Positions 8,505 through 14,855 of a stretch of 39,330 bases of DNA are shown piece after piece (position 1 is the stretch's first letter; every line of letters begins with the position of its first letter). A model generated the notes under the pieces. The model saw nothing but the letters and a program-made list of their open reading frames with translations. It made no database searches and was not told the origin of the DNA. Source of the stretch: Chloroflexota bacterium (GTDB lineage: Bacteria; Chloroflexota; Anaerolineae; Anaerolineales; UBA11858); assembly GCA_018263575.1 (NCBI GenBank), contig JAANWX010000004.1, positions 134-39,463 of the forward strand, in the 5' to 3' direction. Position numbers and translations under genes: made by a program.

Positions 8505-8535
8505 CTATTCTAAGCATTCACCGCCTCGACGGTAT

Positions 8536-8632
8536 AGACTTCAAAAGTCTTCGAAATAACGGCTAGCGGAAGTGACAGTCGCTTGCGAAAGTGAATATCA
8601 CTTCCGCAACAGCCATGAGACTTTTGAAGTCT
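8536..8632. repeat. 97-nt nested fold-back element in the leader of the cyclodeaminase-like gene
   Basis: The outer arms AGACTTCAAAAGTCT (8536-8550) and AGACTTTTGAAGTCT (8618-8632) are exact reverse complements. Each arm is itself a 6-3-6 palindrome (AGACTT-NNN-AAGTCT). Inside, GGCT (8561-8564) pairs with AGCC (8611-8614), GCGGAAGTGA (8566-8575) with TCACTTCCGC (8598-8607), and TCGC-TT-GCGA sits at 8579-8588. The region can therefore fold as one long hairpin or as several small ones. It ends 32 nt before the ATG of the downstream gene. It shows no target-site duplication. It could be a mobile fold-back repeat or a regulatory leader. Confidence 0.85.
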
Positions 8633-8664
8633 GCCAATCTGTTAATTCAGAAAAGGAGATTCAC

Positions 8665-9651
8665 ATGCTCATACTCAACGCCAACGAAGTTCGACAAGCC
8701 CTCCCTATGGCCGAGGTCATCGCCGCCACCAAAAAAGCCTACGCCTCCCTCTCAGCGGGAGAAGCCATCGTCCCCCTGCGCACCCACCTCCCGGTGGAGA
8801 AGCAAGAAGGCATCACCCTGTTCATGCCCGCCTATTTGGGGGGAGATGGGGGGGAAGCCCTGGCCATGAAGGCCGTTTCCGTTTTTCCCCGCAACCCCCA
8901 GCGTGGGATTCCCACCGTTCACGCGGCTGTCCTCGTCTTCGCGGTGGAGACCGGCCAACCCCTGGCCCTCCTGGAGGGGGGCACCCTGACCGCTATCCGC
9001 ACCGGAGCAGCCAGCGGGGCCGCCACCGACCTCCTCGCCCGACCCGATTCAAGAACCGGGGCCATTTTCGGCGCGGGAGTCCAGGGGCGTACCCAACTGG
9101 AGGCCATTTGCACCGCCCGCTCCTTGGAACAGGTCTGGATCTACGACCTAGACCCTGAAAGAGTAGAGCAATTTATCGAAGACATGGCTGGGCATGGTCC
9201 CATTCCCCAAGACCTGCGCGCTGCCGAATCGCCCGGCCAGGCTGTTTCCCAGGCCGACATCATCTGCGCCGCCACCACCGCCTCGTGGCCCGTCTTCTCC
9301 GCCGAGGACGTTAAACCCGGGACGCACATCAACGGCGTAGGCTCCTTCACCCCGGGAATGGTCGAAATCCCTCCCGAAATAACCAAAGAAGCCGCCATCT
9401 TCATCGGCTCCCAAGAAGGCGTGCTCGAGGAAGCCGGAGAAATATTGGCCGCCATTGAGCAAAATCTCATCAACCCTGAAGACCTTGTCGAACTGGGAGA
9501 AGTCGTCCAAGGCAATGCGCCCGGCCGCACCTCTCCAGACCAAGTCACCTTCTTCAAATCCGTGGGCACAGCCGTTCAAGACGCCGCCGCCGCGCGTTTA
9601 GCGTTAGACAATGCTCAGGCTCAGAATCTGGGGCAGCGTGTGGTGTGGTGA
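8665..9651 (+). CDS. Ornithine cyclodeaminase / mu-crystallin family protein
   Basis: This 328-residue NAD(P)-binding protein belongs to the family of ornithine cyclodeaminase, alanine dehydrogenase (archaeal type) and 1-pyrroline-2-carboxylate or ketimine reductases. Residues 1-120 form the substrate domain, with LEGGTLTAIRTGAASGAAT at about residues 105-123. A Rossmann segment AIFGAGVQGRTQLEA follows at about 134. GVGSFTPGMVEIPPEI and the FKSVGTAVQDAAAARLAL tail are family hallmarks. An upstream in-frame ATG at 8572 would read through a strong hairpin; the ATG at 8665 with AAGGAG at 8653-8658 is preferred. Lying between a Liv-type transporter and a DAO-type flavoenzyme, it probably acts in amino- or imino-acid breakdown. 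The exact reaction is not determined. Confidence 0.85.
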   Translation: MLILNANEVRQALPMAEVIAATKKAYASLSAGEAIVPLRTHLPVEKQEGITLFMPAYLGGDGGEALAMKAVSVFPRNPQRGIPTVHAAVLVFAVETGQPLALLEGGTLTAIRTGAASGAATDLLARPDSRTGAIFGAGVQGRTQLEAICTARSLEQVWIYDLDPERVEQFIEDMAGHGPIPQDLRAAESPGQAVSQADIICAATTASWPVFSAEDVKPGTHINGVGSFTPGMVEIPPEITKEAAIFIGSQEGVLEEAGEILAAIEQNLINPEDLVELGEVVQGNAPGRTSPDQVTFFKSVGTAVQDAAAARLALDNAQAQNLGQRVVW

Positions 9652-9850
9652 CTTGGGATATTAGATATTGGGTATTGGGTTTTGGTATATTGGGAAACTG
9701 GGAAATTGGTATATTGGGAAATTGGGAAACCGGGGAACTGGTAGATTGGGAAATTGGTTTCTGACTTGTACCTTGCCACATGCCACATGCCACTTGCACA
9801 CATGCCACATGCCACTTGCCACATTCAACTCGCCACCCGCACACTCGCAC
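9652..9850. repeat. Low-complexity spacer: 8-bp GGGAAATT repeats then GCCACAT repeats
   Basis: Two tracts lie between the cyclodeaminase-like gene and the flavoenzyme. At 9655-9762 the units are 8 nt long (GGGAAACT, GGGAAATT, GGTATATT, GGGAAACC, GGGGAACT), the reverse-complement theme of the array at 1-575. At 9775-9850 the units are about 7 nt (GCCACAT, GCCACTT), ending in CGCACACTCGCACAC just before the next ribosome site. Open frames over this region are by-products of the periodicity. Confidence 0.9.
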
Positions 9851-9866
9851 ACTTTAAGGAGTCCAC

Positions 9867-11021
9867 ATGTCCATTCCCTCAACCGCTAACGTCATCATCA
9901 TCGGAGGCGGCGTCATGGGCGCCAGCACCGCCTATCACCTCGCCGAACGGGGGGTAAAAGATGTCCTCCTCCTCGAAAAAGAAGAATTCTTCGGCCAGGG
10001 CGCTACCGGACGCTGCGCCGGAGGAGTCCGCTACCAATTTGCCACCGATGTTAATATCCGCCTGTCTTTAGAAAGCCTCCCCATGCTGGAGCGCTTCGAA
10101 GAAGAATTCGACCAGGCCATCGACTACCACCAGGTCGGCTATCTCTTTTTGCTGACCCGCGAAAAAGACCTCGAAATGTTCCGCCAAAATGTGGCCCTGC
10201 AGCACAGGCTGGGCGTCGAGACAGAATGGCTGACGGGAGATGAAGTTCGGGAACGCCTCCCCCTCATGAACCTGGACGACGTCATTGCCGCCACCAACAA
10301 CGCCAAAGACGGCGTGGTCGACCCCAATGGAGTCGTCATGGGCTACATCGGGGCCGCCCAACGCCTGGGAGTCACCGCGCTCGGCAATGTGGAGGTCACG
10401 GACATCCGCGTTGAAGGCGGAAAAGTGGCTGGGGTGGTCACCTCCAAAGGGGAGGTTGCGGCCCCCACCGTGGTCAACGCCGCCGGTCCCTGGGCTGGTC
10501 AAATCGGCCAGATGGCGGGCGTCCCCATCCCCATCCGCCCCCTGCGCCGCCAATGGCTGACCACCACCCCCCTCCCCGACCTTCCCCCGGACTTCCCCTT
10601 CGTGATCGATTTTGCCCAATCGCTCTACTTCCACCCCGAAGGAGAAGGCCTGTTGACGGGGATGTCGAATCCCGGCGAGGAATATGGCTTTGGCCAAAAC
10701 ATCGACCCCGACTGGGAAATCACCCACATGGAAGCGGCCATAAAACGCCTGCCCATGCTCCAACAAGCCGGGCTGGCCTCACACTTAGCGGGCCTCTACG
10801 AAGTGACCCCTGACGCCCATCCCATCTACGGCCCCACCCCCTTGGACGGGTTTCACGTGGTGGCCGGGTTCTCAGGGCACGGCTTTATGCACGGGCCGGT
10901 CTCTGGCAAGTTAATGGCCGAAATCATCCTCGATGGCGAGTACAAGACCATGGACGTTTCCATGCTGGACTTAGCCCGCTTCGATGAAGACCGGTTGATC
11001 CATGAGTACAATGTAGTTTAA
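9867..11021 (+). CDS. FAD-dependent oxidoreductase, DAO / sarcosine oxidase beta-like family
   Basis: This 384-residue flavoenzyme probably oxidises an amine or amino acid (sarcosine, glycine, D-proline or similar). The FAD-binding dinucleotide motif is IIGGGVMGAS, Gly13-Gly15-Gly18. GATGRCAGGVRYQF follows at about residue 48, as in sarcosine oxidase beta and related dehydrogenases. The C-terminal flavin-contact segment GLYEVTPDAHPIYGP and HVVAGFSGHGFMHGPVSGKLMAE is typical. RBS AAGGAGT at 9855-9861. It follows the cyclodeaminase-like gene on the same strand, a pairing that would suit removal or interconversion of cyclic amino acids such as proline derivatives; this is inference from context. 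Confidence 0.85.
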   Translation: MSIPSTANVIIIGGGVMGASTAYHLAERGVKDVLLLEKEEFFGQGATGRCAGGVRYQFATDVNIRLSLESLPMLERFEEEFDQAIDYHQVGYLFLLTREKDLEMFRQNVALQHRLGVETEWLTGDEVRERLPLMNLDDVIAATNNAKDGVVDPNGVVMGYIGAAQRLGVTALGNVEVTDIRVEGGKVAGVVTSKGEVAAPTVVNAAGPWAGQIGQMAGVPIPIRPLRRQWLTTTPLPDLPPDFPFVIDFAQSLYFHPEGEGLLTGMSNPGEEYGFGQNIDPDWEITHMEAAIKRLPMLQQAGLASHLAGLYEVTPDAHPIYGPTPLDGFHVVAGFSGHGFMHGPVSGKLMAEIILDGEYKTMDVSMLDLARFDEDRLIHEYNVV

Positions 11022-11105
11022 GAAGAACCAAAGGGAGCAGAAGAGACAAAAGAATTTACAGCATCCTCTGTACCCTCAATGTCATTTAGTTAAGGTTTTT
11101 GGCCC

Positions 11106-11203
11106 AGACCTGACAGGTTTTAGAGCACACTTTTAGACAGAAATATGCTCTTGGTTGCACCGAATCGAGTTAAAAATATCGCGTCGGGAAACCTGTCAGG
11201 TCT
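11106..11203. repeat. 98-nt fold-back element with 15-bp inverted arms
   Basis: The left arm AGACCTGACAGGTTT (11106-11120) is the exact reverse complement of AAACCTGTCAGGTCT (11189-11203). Each arm is nearly a 6-3-6 palindrome. The 68-nt interior includes GAGCA/TGCTC. Arm length and spacing match the 8536-8632 element (67-nt interior), and the right arm matches the arms at 31520-31552 except for the three central bases. No target-site duplication is visible. Confidence 0.85.
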
Positions 11204-11216
11204 ACAACCGAGCTAA

Positions 11217-11278
11217 ACTTAATGGCATTGTCTGTACCCTCTGCACCTTTTGCCCCCTCTGCACCCTTTTACGGAGTA
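11217..11278. repeat. Low-complexity spacer, GTACCCTCTGCACC type
   Basis: Words such as GTACCCTCTGCACCTTTTGC and CCCCTCTGCACCC are repeated with small changes. The region 11026-11065 before the fold-back element uses the same vocabulary in reverse complement and the forms found at 34321-34440 (CAAAGG, GACAAAGGA). It ends at the RBS of the cinA-like gene. Confidence 0.65.
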
Positions 11279-11282
11279 AACT

Positions 11283-12047
11283 ATGCCAACCGCTGAAATC
11301 ATCACCATCGGAACAGAACTTTTATTGGGGGAAATCGTCGATACCAACACGCGCTTCATTGCCCGTGCCCTGCGTGATGAGGGTGTGGACATTTTCCGCA
11401 CCGCCACCGTGGGAGACAACGTGGAGCGTATCGCCGAGATCATGGGAGAGAGCTTATCCCGCGCAGAAATCGTCATCACCACGGGAGGCCTAGGCCCTAC
11501 GGTGGATGACCCCACCCGAGAGGCCGCCGCGCTGGCTTTTGGCGTGGAGTCTGAATTCCGCCCTGAATTGTGGGAGCAAATCAAAGCCCGTTTCCGGGAA
11601 TTTGGCCACATCCCCACCGAGAACAACAAGCGCCAGGCTTACATCCCCCACAATGCCCGCGCCCTGGAAAACTTATGGGGCACCGCGCCCGCGTTTTTGG
11701 TGGAGCGGGAGGGCCGGGTCCTGATCTCGTTGCCCGGCGTTCCTTATGAGATGAAAAACTTACTCTCCGAAAAAGTCATGCCCTACCTCCAATCCCATTT
11801 TGACTTGAACGCGGTCATTAAATCCCGCAGTTTGCACACGGTGGGGATCGGAGAATCGCGCATTGACGATTTGATCGGCGATTTCGAACGTTTGGAGAAT
11901 CCCACCGTGGGATTGGCCGCCCACCGCGATTCGGTCGGTATCCGTATCACGGCCAAGGCAAAGACGGACAAGGAAGCAATAGCGTTGATTGAAGAAATAG
12001 AAGAACAACTACGCGAAATCCTCGCAGAGTGGATTGTGGATTTCTAG
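11283..12047 (+). CDS. CinA-like protein, molybdopterin-binding (MoCF) domain only
   Basis: These 254 residues correspond to the N-terminal COG1058 domain of competence/damage-inducible protein CinA, in some species an ADP-ribose or NMN-related pyrophosphatase. It begins AEIITIGTELLLGEIVDTNT, contains VGDN and the ITTGGLGPTVDDPTREA loop at about residue 70, and FLVEREGRVLISLPGVPYEM, all CinA hallmarks. The C-terminal NMN-deamidase (PncC) domain of full-length CinA, which normally brings the protein to about 410 residues, is absent. The stop at 12045-12047 is followed directly by the MntA promoter region. RBS ACGGAG at 11271-11276. Confidence 0.85.
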   Translation: MPTAEIITIGTELLLGEIVDTNTRFIARALRDEGVDIFRTATVGDNVERIAEIMGESLSRAEIVITTGGLGPTVDDPTREAAALAFGVESEFRPELWEQIKARFREFGHIPTENNKRQAYIPHNARALENLWGTAPAFLVEREGRVLISLPGVPYEMKNLLSEKVMPYLQSHFDLNAVIKSRSLHTVGIGESRIDDLIGDFERLENPTVGLAAHRDSVGIRITAKAKTDKEAIALIEEIEEQLREILAEWIVDF

Positions 12048-12068
12048 TAGGAATAGTAAACTACCCTT

Positions 12069-12105
12069 TTTTACCAAACGCTGCTATAAGGCTTTATGGT
12101 AAAAT
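12069..12105 (+). promoter_or_regulatory. Candidate promoter and operator of the mntA-hepT pair
   Basis: The arms TTTTACCA (12069-12076) and TGGTAAAA (12097-12104) are a perfect inverted repeat. The right arm overlaps an extended -10 sequence TGGTAAAAT (12097-12105). A repressor binding the repeat would cover the -10, which suits an autoregulated toxin-antitoxin operon. The transcript would have a leader of about 45 nt. Confidence 0.5.
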
Positions 12106-12158
12106 CAGGAAAGGTTGCAGTTCTAAATAGGTGTCAGATTCTTAGAGGTGTTTTCTAA

Positions 12159-12461
12159 ATGAGAAAAACAAAAATCGACATCCCCTCAGAAAAAATTAAT
12201 GCTTATTGTCGCCAAAATCAGATTCGCCAACTTATGCTCTTTGGCTCTGTTCTGCGAGATGATTTCAACCCAGAAAGTGATGTAGATATACTGGTAATGT
12301 TTGAAAAAGAAGCGCAGATTGGCTTTATGGCTTTAGGCCGTATGAAACGAGAGCTTTCTGCTCTCCTAGAGCGATCCGTTGATTTAGTTCCCCAAGACGG
12401 ACTGAAGCCCCAAATACGAGATAGCGTCCTTGCTTCTGCTGAGGTGGTTTATGCGGCGTGA
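12159..12461 (+). CDS. MntA-like nucleotidyltransferase antitoxin (MNT of HEPN/MNT pair)
   Basis: This 100-residue minimal nucleotidyltransferase has the diagnostic GS-X10-DXD motif at Gly29-Ser30 and Asp41-Val42-Asp43, and a further acidic strand SVDLVPQD. In characterised HEPN/MNT systems the MNT protein AMPylates and silences the HepT RNase. The stop codon overlaps the hepT start by 11 bp, so the two are translationally coupled. Base composition is more AT-rich than the flanking cinA-like and tsaC genes, consistent with acquisition as a module. Confidence 0.88.
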   Translation: MRKTKIDIPSEKINAYCRQNQIRQLMLFGSVLRDDFNPESDVDILVMFEKEAQIGFMALGRMKRELSALLERSVDLVPQDGLKPQIRDSVLASAEVVYAA

Positions 12462-12840
12462 AGAACTATATCTAGCCGATATTCTAGAAGCAGCGGAGGA
12501 CATCAAGCAATTCCTTGCTGGGGTACAACCTGAAGATTTTCTCGAAGACAAACTGCGCCAAAGTGCTGTTCTCCAAAAACTAATTGTTATCGGTGAAGCT
12601 GCTGCACGCCTGCCGAAAGAATTTCAAACACAACATCCTGAAATTGAATGGGGGGATATTATTGGTTTTCGCAATATTGCTGTACACGCATACTTTTCCG
12701 TGAACTGGTCTATTGTGTGGATTGCGGCAACACGAGACGTACCTGAGTTGCAGCATCAAATTACCCAAATTGTAGATGAAAGCCAAATGGATGATTTGGA
12801 GGAAGCTTCATCATGGAAACCCAAATCATCACCACAATAG
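12451..12840 (+). CDS. HepT-like HEPN-domain RNase toxin (DUF86)
   Basis: This 129-residue protein has the HEPN catalytic signature R-X4-H-x-Y at Arg74, His79 and Tyr81 (RNIAVHAYF), a metal-independent RNase site. It begins MRREELYLADILEAAEDIKQF, a typical DUF86 helix. The ATG at 12451 with GAGGTGG at 12441-12447 is preferred over an upstream TTG at 12430. It overlaps mntA at the 5' end by 11 bp and tsaC at the 3' end by 28 bp, an unusual link to a housekeeping gene. The last dozen residues are encoded inside the tsaC start region. Confidence 0.87.
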   Translation: MRREELYLADILEAAEDIKQFLAGVQPEDFLEDKLRQSAVLQKLIVIGEAAARLPKEFQTQHPEIEWGDIIGFRNIAVHAYFSVNWSIVWIAATRDVPELQHQITQIVDESQMDDLEEASSWKPKSSPQ

Positions 12841-13433
12841 ATTTCAGAGCAATCCCCACCGCCCTTAAAATTTTAGCCAGCGGCGGATTGGTCGCCTTCC
12901 CCACTGATACAGTCTACGGGGTCGGGGGAGACGCCTTCAACCCCCAGGCCATCGAGCGCATTTACAAGGTCAAAGAACGCCCGCGCGAGAAAGCCCTGCC
13001 CATCCTCCTGGGGGACGTGGTCCATTTGGCGGAGATCACCCCCCCGCTCGGCCGGCAGGCCCAACGTCTGGTGGATGTTTTTTGGCCCGGCCCGTTGACG
13101 CTGGTTCTCCCCGCGCGACACACCCTCCCGCCCCAGCTTTCCCCCTCCCCCACCGTGGGTGCCCGGATTCCCGACCATGGTGACACCCTCTCCCTGCTGC
13201 GTGCCAGCGGCTCCCTGGCAGTCACCTCTGCCAACCTTTCCGGACAAAAAAGCCCTCGAACCGCCCAAGAAGTTCTCGATCAATTAGGGGGGCGAATTGA
13301 ATTGATACTAGATGGCGGGTGCACACCAGGCGGGGAACCTTCCACTGTGGTGGACTGCACGTTGCCGGAATTGAAGGTCTTGCGGGAAGGGCCGACTTCG
13401 CTAGAGCAAATCCGAAAGATTTTAAGAGTGTGA
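12813..13433 (+). CDS. tsaC: Threonylcarbamoyl-AMP synthase (TsaC/YrdC/Sua5 family)
   Basis: This 206-residue enzyme makes threonylcarbamoyl-AMP from threonine, bicarbonate and ATP, the first step of t6A37 modification of tRNAs reading ANN codons. The YrdC fold is shown by GGLVAFPTDTVYGVGGDAFN near residues 24-43, KVKERPREKALPILL (nucleotide and bicarbonate site) and VTSANLSGQKSP. It lacks the extra C-terminal Sua5 domain. GGAGGAA at about 12798 lies inside hepT and serves the ATG, so translation of hepT and tsaC is probably coupled. tsaD, the next enzyme of the pathway, is in the same window at 14848. Confidence 0.9.
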   Translation: METQIITTIDFRAIPTALKILASGGLVAFPTDTVYGVGGDAFNPQAIERIYKVKERPREKALPILLGDVVHLAEITPPLGRQAQRLVDVFWPGPLTLVLPARHTLPPQLSPSPTVGARIPDHGDTLSLLRASGSLAVTSANLSGQKSPRTAQEVLDQLGGRIELILDGGCTPGGEPSTVVDCTLPELKVLREGPTSLEQIRKILRV

Positions 13434-13484
13434 ACTTTTATAGACACTGTCAGTGGTGAAGAATCATGTAGACGGAAAAGCACA

Positions 13485-13493
13485 TGGTATAAT
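13485..13493 (+). promoter_or_regulatory. Extended -10 promoter of the DUF4160/DUF2442 pair
   Basis: TGGTATAAT is a perfect extended -10 (TGn-TATAAT) about 45 bp upstream of the DUF4160 start. No convincing -35 is seen, as expected for extended -10 promoters. A short palindrome CACTG-T-CAGTG lies upstream at 13445-13455. Confidence 0.55.
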
Positions 13494-13538
13494 TGTATTG
13501 ATCGTTAATCTCTTTCGCTTTGTTTATAAAAAACCATT

Positions 13539-13778
13539 ATGGCTCCAACCATTCTACGATCAGGTCCTTATCGTTTTTTCTTTTACTCAGGAGATCGTGT
13601 TGAGCCACCTCATGTTCATGTTGAAAGAGACAATAATACAGCTAAATTCTGGCTTGGACCCATTAGGCTTCAAAATAGTGGCGGGTTTAGCAGAAAAGAA
13701 ATAAACAGGATTCATAAACTTATTGAAGAAAATAGAGAAAATTTCTTGGAGCAATGGAATGAATTCTTTAGTTATTGA
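13539..13778 (+). CDS. DUF4160 family protein, putative toxin-antitoxin component
   Basis: This 79-residue protein begins APTILRSGPYRFFFYSGDR and contains EPPHVHVERDNNTAKFWL, the signature of DUF4160. These small proteins often neighbour DUF2442 proteins and are predicted toxin-antitoxin partners; the molecular activity is not established to my knowledge. The DNA is AT-rich relative to tsaC upstream. It overlaps the DUF2442 gene by about 20 bp. Confidence 0.8.
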   Translation: MAPTILRSGPYRFFFYSGDRVEPPHVHVERDNNTAKFWLGPIRLQNSGGFSRKEINRIHKLIEENRENFLEQWNEFFSY

Positions 13779-14052
13779 TATTCAACTAGCCAAAGCACAG
13801 GATGTAATCATAACGGAAGATACCATAGCCGTCGATTTAACTGATGGCCGCACAGTTTCTGTACCCCTTGGTTGGTACCCACGGTTATTACATGGCACAC
13901 CAAAAGAACGTGCTAATTGGCGTTTGATTGGTCAGGGAGAAGGTATCCATTGGCCAGATTTGGATGAGGATATTCGTGTAGAAAATATAGTATTTGGTAA
14001 TCCTTCGGGGGAAAGTCAACGGTCATTTCAACGGTGGCTAAAGGAAAGATAA
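13759..14052 (+). CDS. DUF2442 family protein, partner of DUF4160
   Basis: This roughly 97-residue protein is recognised by DGRTVSVPLGWYPRLLHGTPKERANWRLIGQ, split here as DGRTVSVPLGWYPRL and ERANWRLIGQGEGIHWPDLD, typical of DUF2442. A longer reading starts at 13723; the ATG at 13759 inside the end of the DUF4160 gene is preferred because it gives the usual DUF2442 length and a short coupled overlap. It may be the antitoxin or DNA-binding partner of the pair. It converges on the nitroreductase gene with only a low-complexity spacer between them. Confidence 0.75.
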   Translation: MNSLVIDIQLAKAQDVIITEDTIAVDLTDGRTVSVPLGWYPRLLHGTPKERANWRLIGQGEGIHWPDLDEDIRVENIVFGNPSGESQRSFQRWLKER

Positions 14053-14092
14053 AAATCGTTTCACGTTTCACTCGTCACTCATCACATCTCAA
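14053..14092. repeat. Low-complexity spacer, TTTCACGTTTCACTCGTCACTC type
   Basis: The gap between the convergent DUF2442 and nitroreductase genes is made of CGTTTCAC, GTTTCACTCGTCACTCATCAC words, the reverse complement of the spacer at 1406-1448. It supplies the stop codon and the last residues of the nitroreductase. Confidence 0.7.
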
Positions 14093-14665
14093 AACAATCT
14101 CCTCCAAAGACCGCTTCGGCACATGGTGAACCTCTTCCTCATCCCGCCAATACTTGATGTCGCCATCCGGGCCGAGAGGGTCAATTTCCACGTCTTCGGC
14201 AGGTTCTCCTAACGCCAAAACTAATAAAATATCGTAGCGCTGGGGGATAGCAAAGGCTTCCCGAAGTTGTGACCGTCGCACAGAGCCAAAGATGCACCCG
14301 CCCAAACCGCGCGCCCGCGCGCCCAACATCATGCTCTGTAGAGCTATCCCAGCATCGTATTGAGCCGTTTTGGATATTTCCATGTCGACAAGAACGAGAA
14401 TATAGGCCGCTGGACGTTCTCCTTCCTGGGGGCCGTCCCAATCCCTGAGATACCCCGCCCAACCGAGCGCAGAAAACACCTCTGCGTTCTGGTCTGGCTT
14501 ATTGACCAGGAGATATTTTAGCGGTTGCCGGTTGGCCGAAGAGGGTGATAAACGGGCCAAATTGACCAGCTCACGCAGGGTGGCGGTGTCAATGACAATC
14601 TCCTGATTGAAGCGTCGATAACTCCTGTTGCCGCGAATGAGATTTTCTAGTTGGTCTGGTTTCAT
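14075..14665 (-). CDS. Nitroreductase family protein
   Basis: This 196-residue FMN-dependent nitroreductase-fold protein has NRSYRRF at residues 13-19 (FMN phosphate-binding arginines), ARLSPSSANRQPLKYLLV, GIALQSMMLGARARGLGGCIFGSV and ILLVLALGEPAE. The substrate is unknown; relatives reduce nitro compounds, quinones or flavins. AAGGAGC seven bases before the ATG supports the start. The final residues RCDE and the stop codon are encoded by the low-complexity word repeat, so the natural C-terminus may have been altered by it. Confidence 0.85.
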   Translation of the reverse strand: MKPDQLENLIRGNRSYRRFNQEIVIDTATLRELVNLARLSPSSANRQPLKYLLVNKPDQNAEVFSALGWAGYLRDWDGPQEGERPAAYILVLVDMEISKTAQYDAGIALQSMMLGARARGLGGCIFGSVRRSQLREAFAIPQRYDILLVLALGEPAEDVEIDPLGPDGDIKYWRDEEEVHHVPKRSLEEIVLRCDE

Positions 14666-14714
14666 AGTCTGCTCCTTATTGATTCACGTATGTTGGGATG
14701 TATTTTACCGCATA

Positions 14715-14855
14715 AGCGATGAGTAAAACGTGATGCGTGACCTGTCTCCCTATGTCTCGTTCACCATTCACCATTTACAATTCGCCTCTCCGTTTCCCCT
14801 CCTCTCCCCCTCTCCCTTGCACCCCTGCACCCCCGCTCCCCTGCTCCCTAGTCTC
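14715..14855. repeat. Low-complexity spacer between nitroreductase and tsaD
   Basis: From left to right there are GATGAGTAAAACGTGATGCG, then TCACCATTCACCATTTAC, then pyrimidine-rich CTCCCCCTCTCCC and CCCCTGCACCCCCGCTCCCC words, ending in CTAGTCTCC next to the tsaD stop codon. Three word types meet here in one 140-bp gap. Confidence 0.75.

Noticed and set aside
8572-8664. N-terminal extension of the cyclodeaminase-like protein
   Set aside because: It would be encoded by the fold-back hairpin; the ATG at 8665 has a good ribosome site and gives the normal family start.
9668-9889. Small ORFs over the GGGAAATT/GCCACAT tracts
   Set aside because: Encoded entirely by short-period repeats; no start signals.
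10068-10766. 232-residue minus-strand ORF
   Set aside because: Antisense of the DAO flavoenzyme; composition typical of a shadow frame in GC-rich coding DNA.
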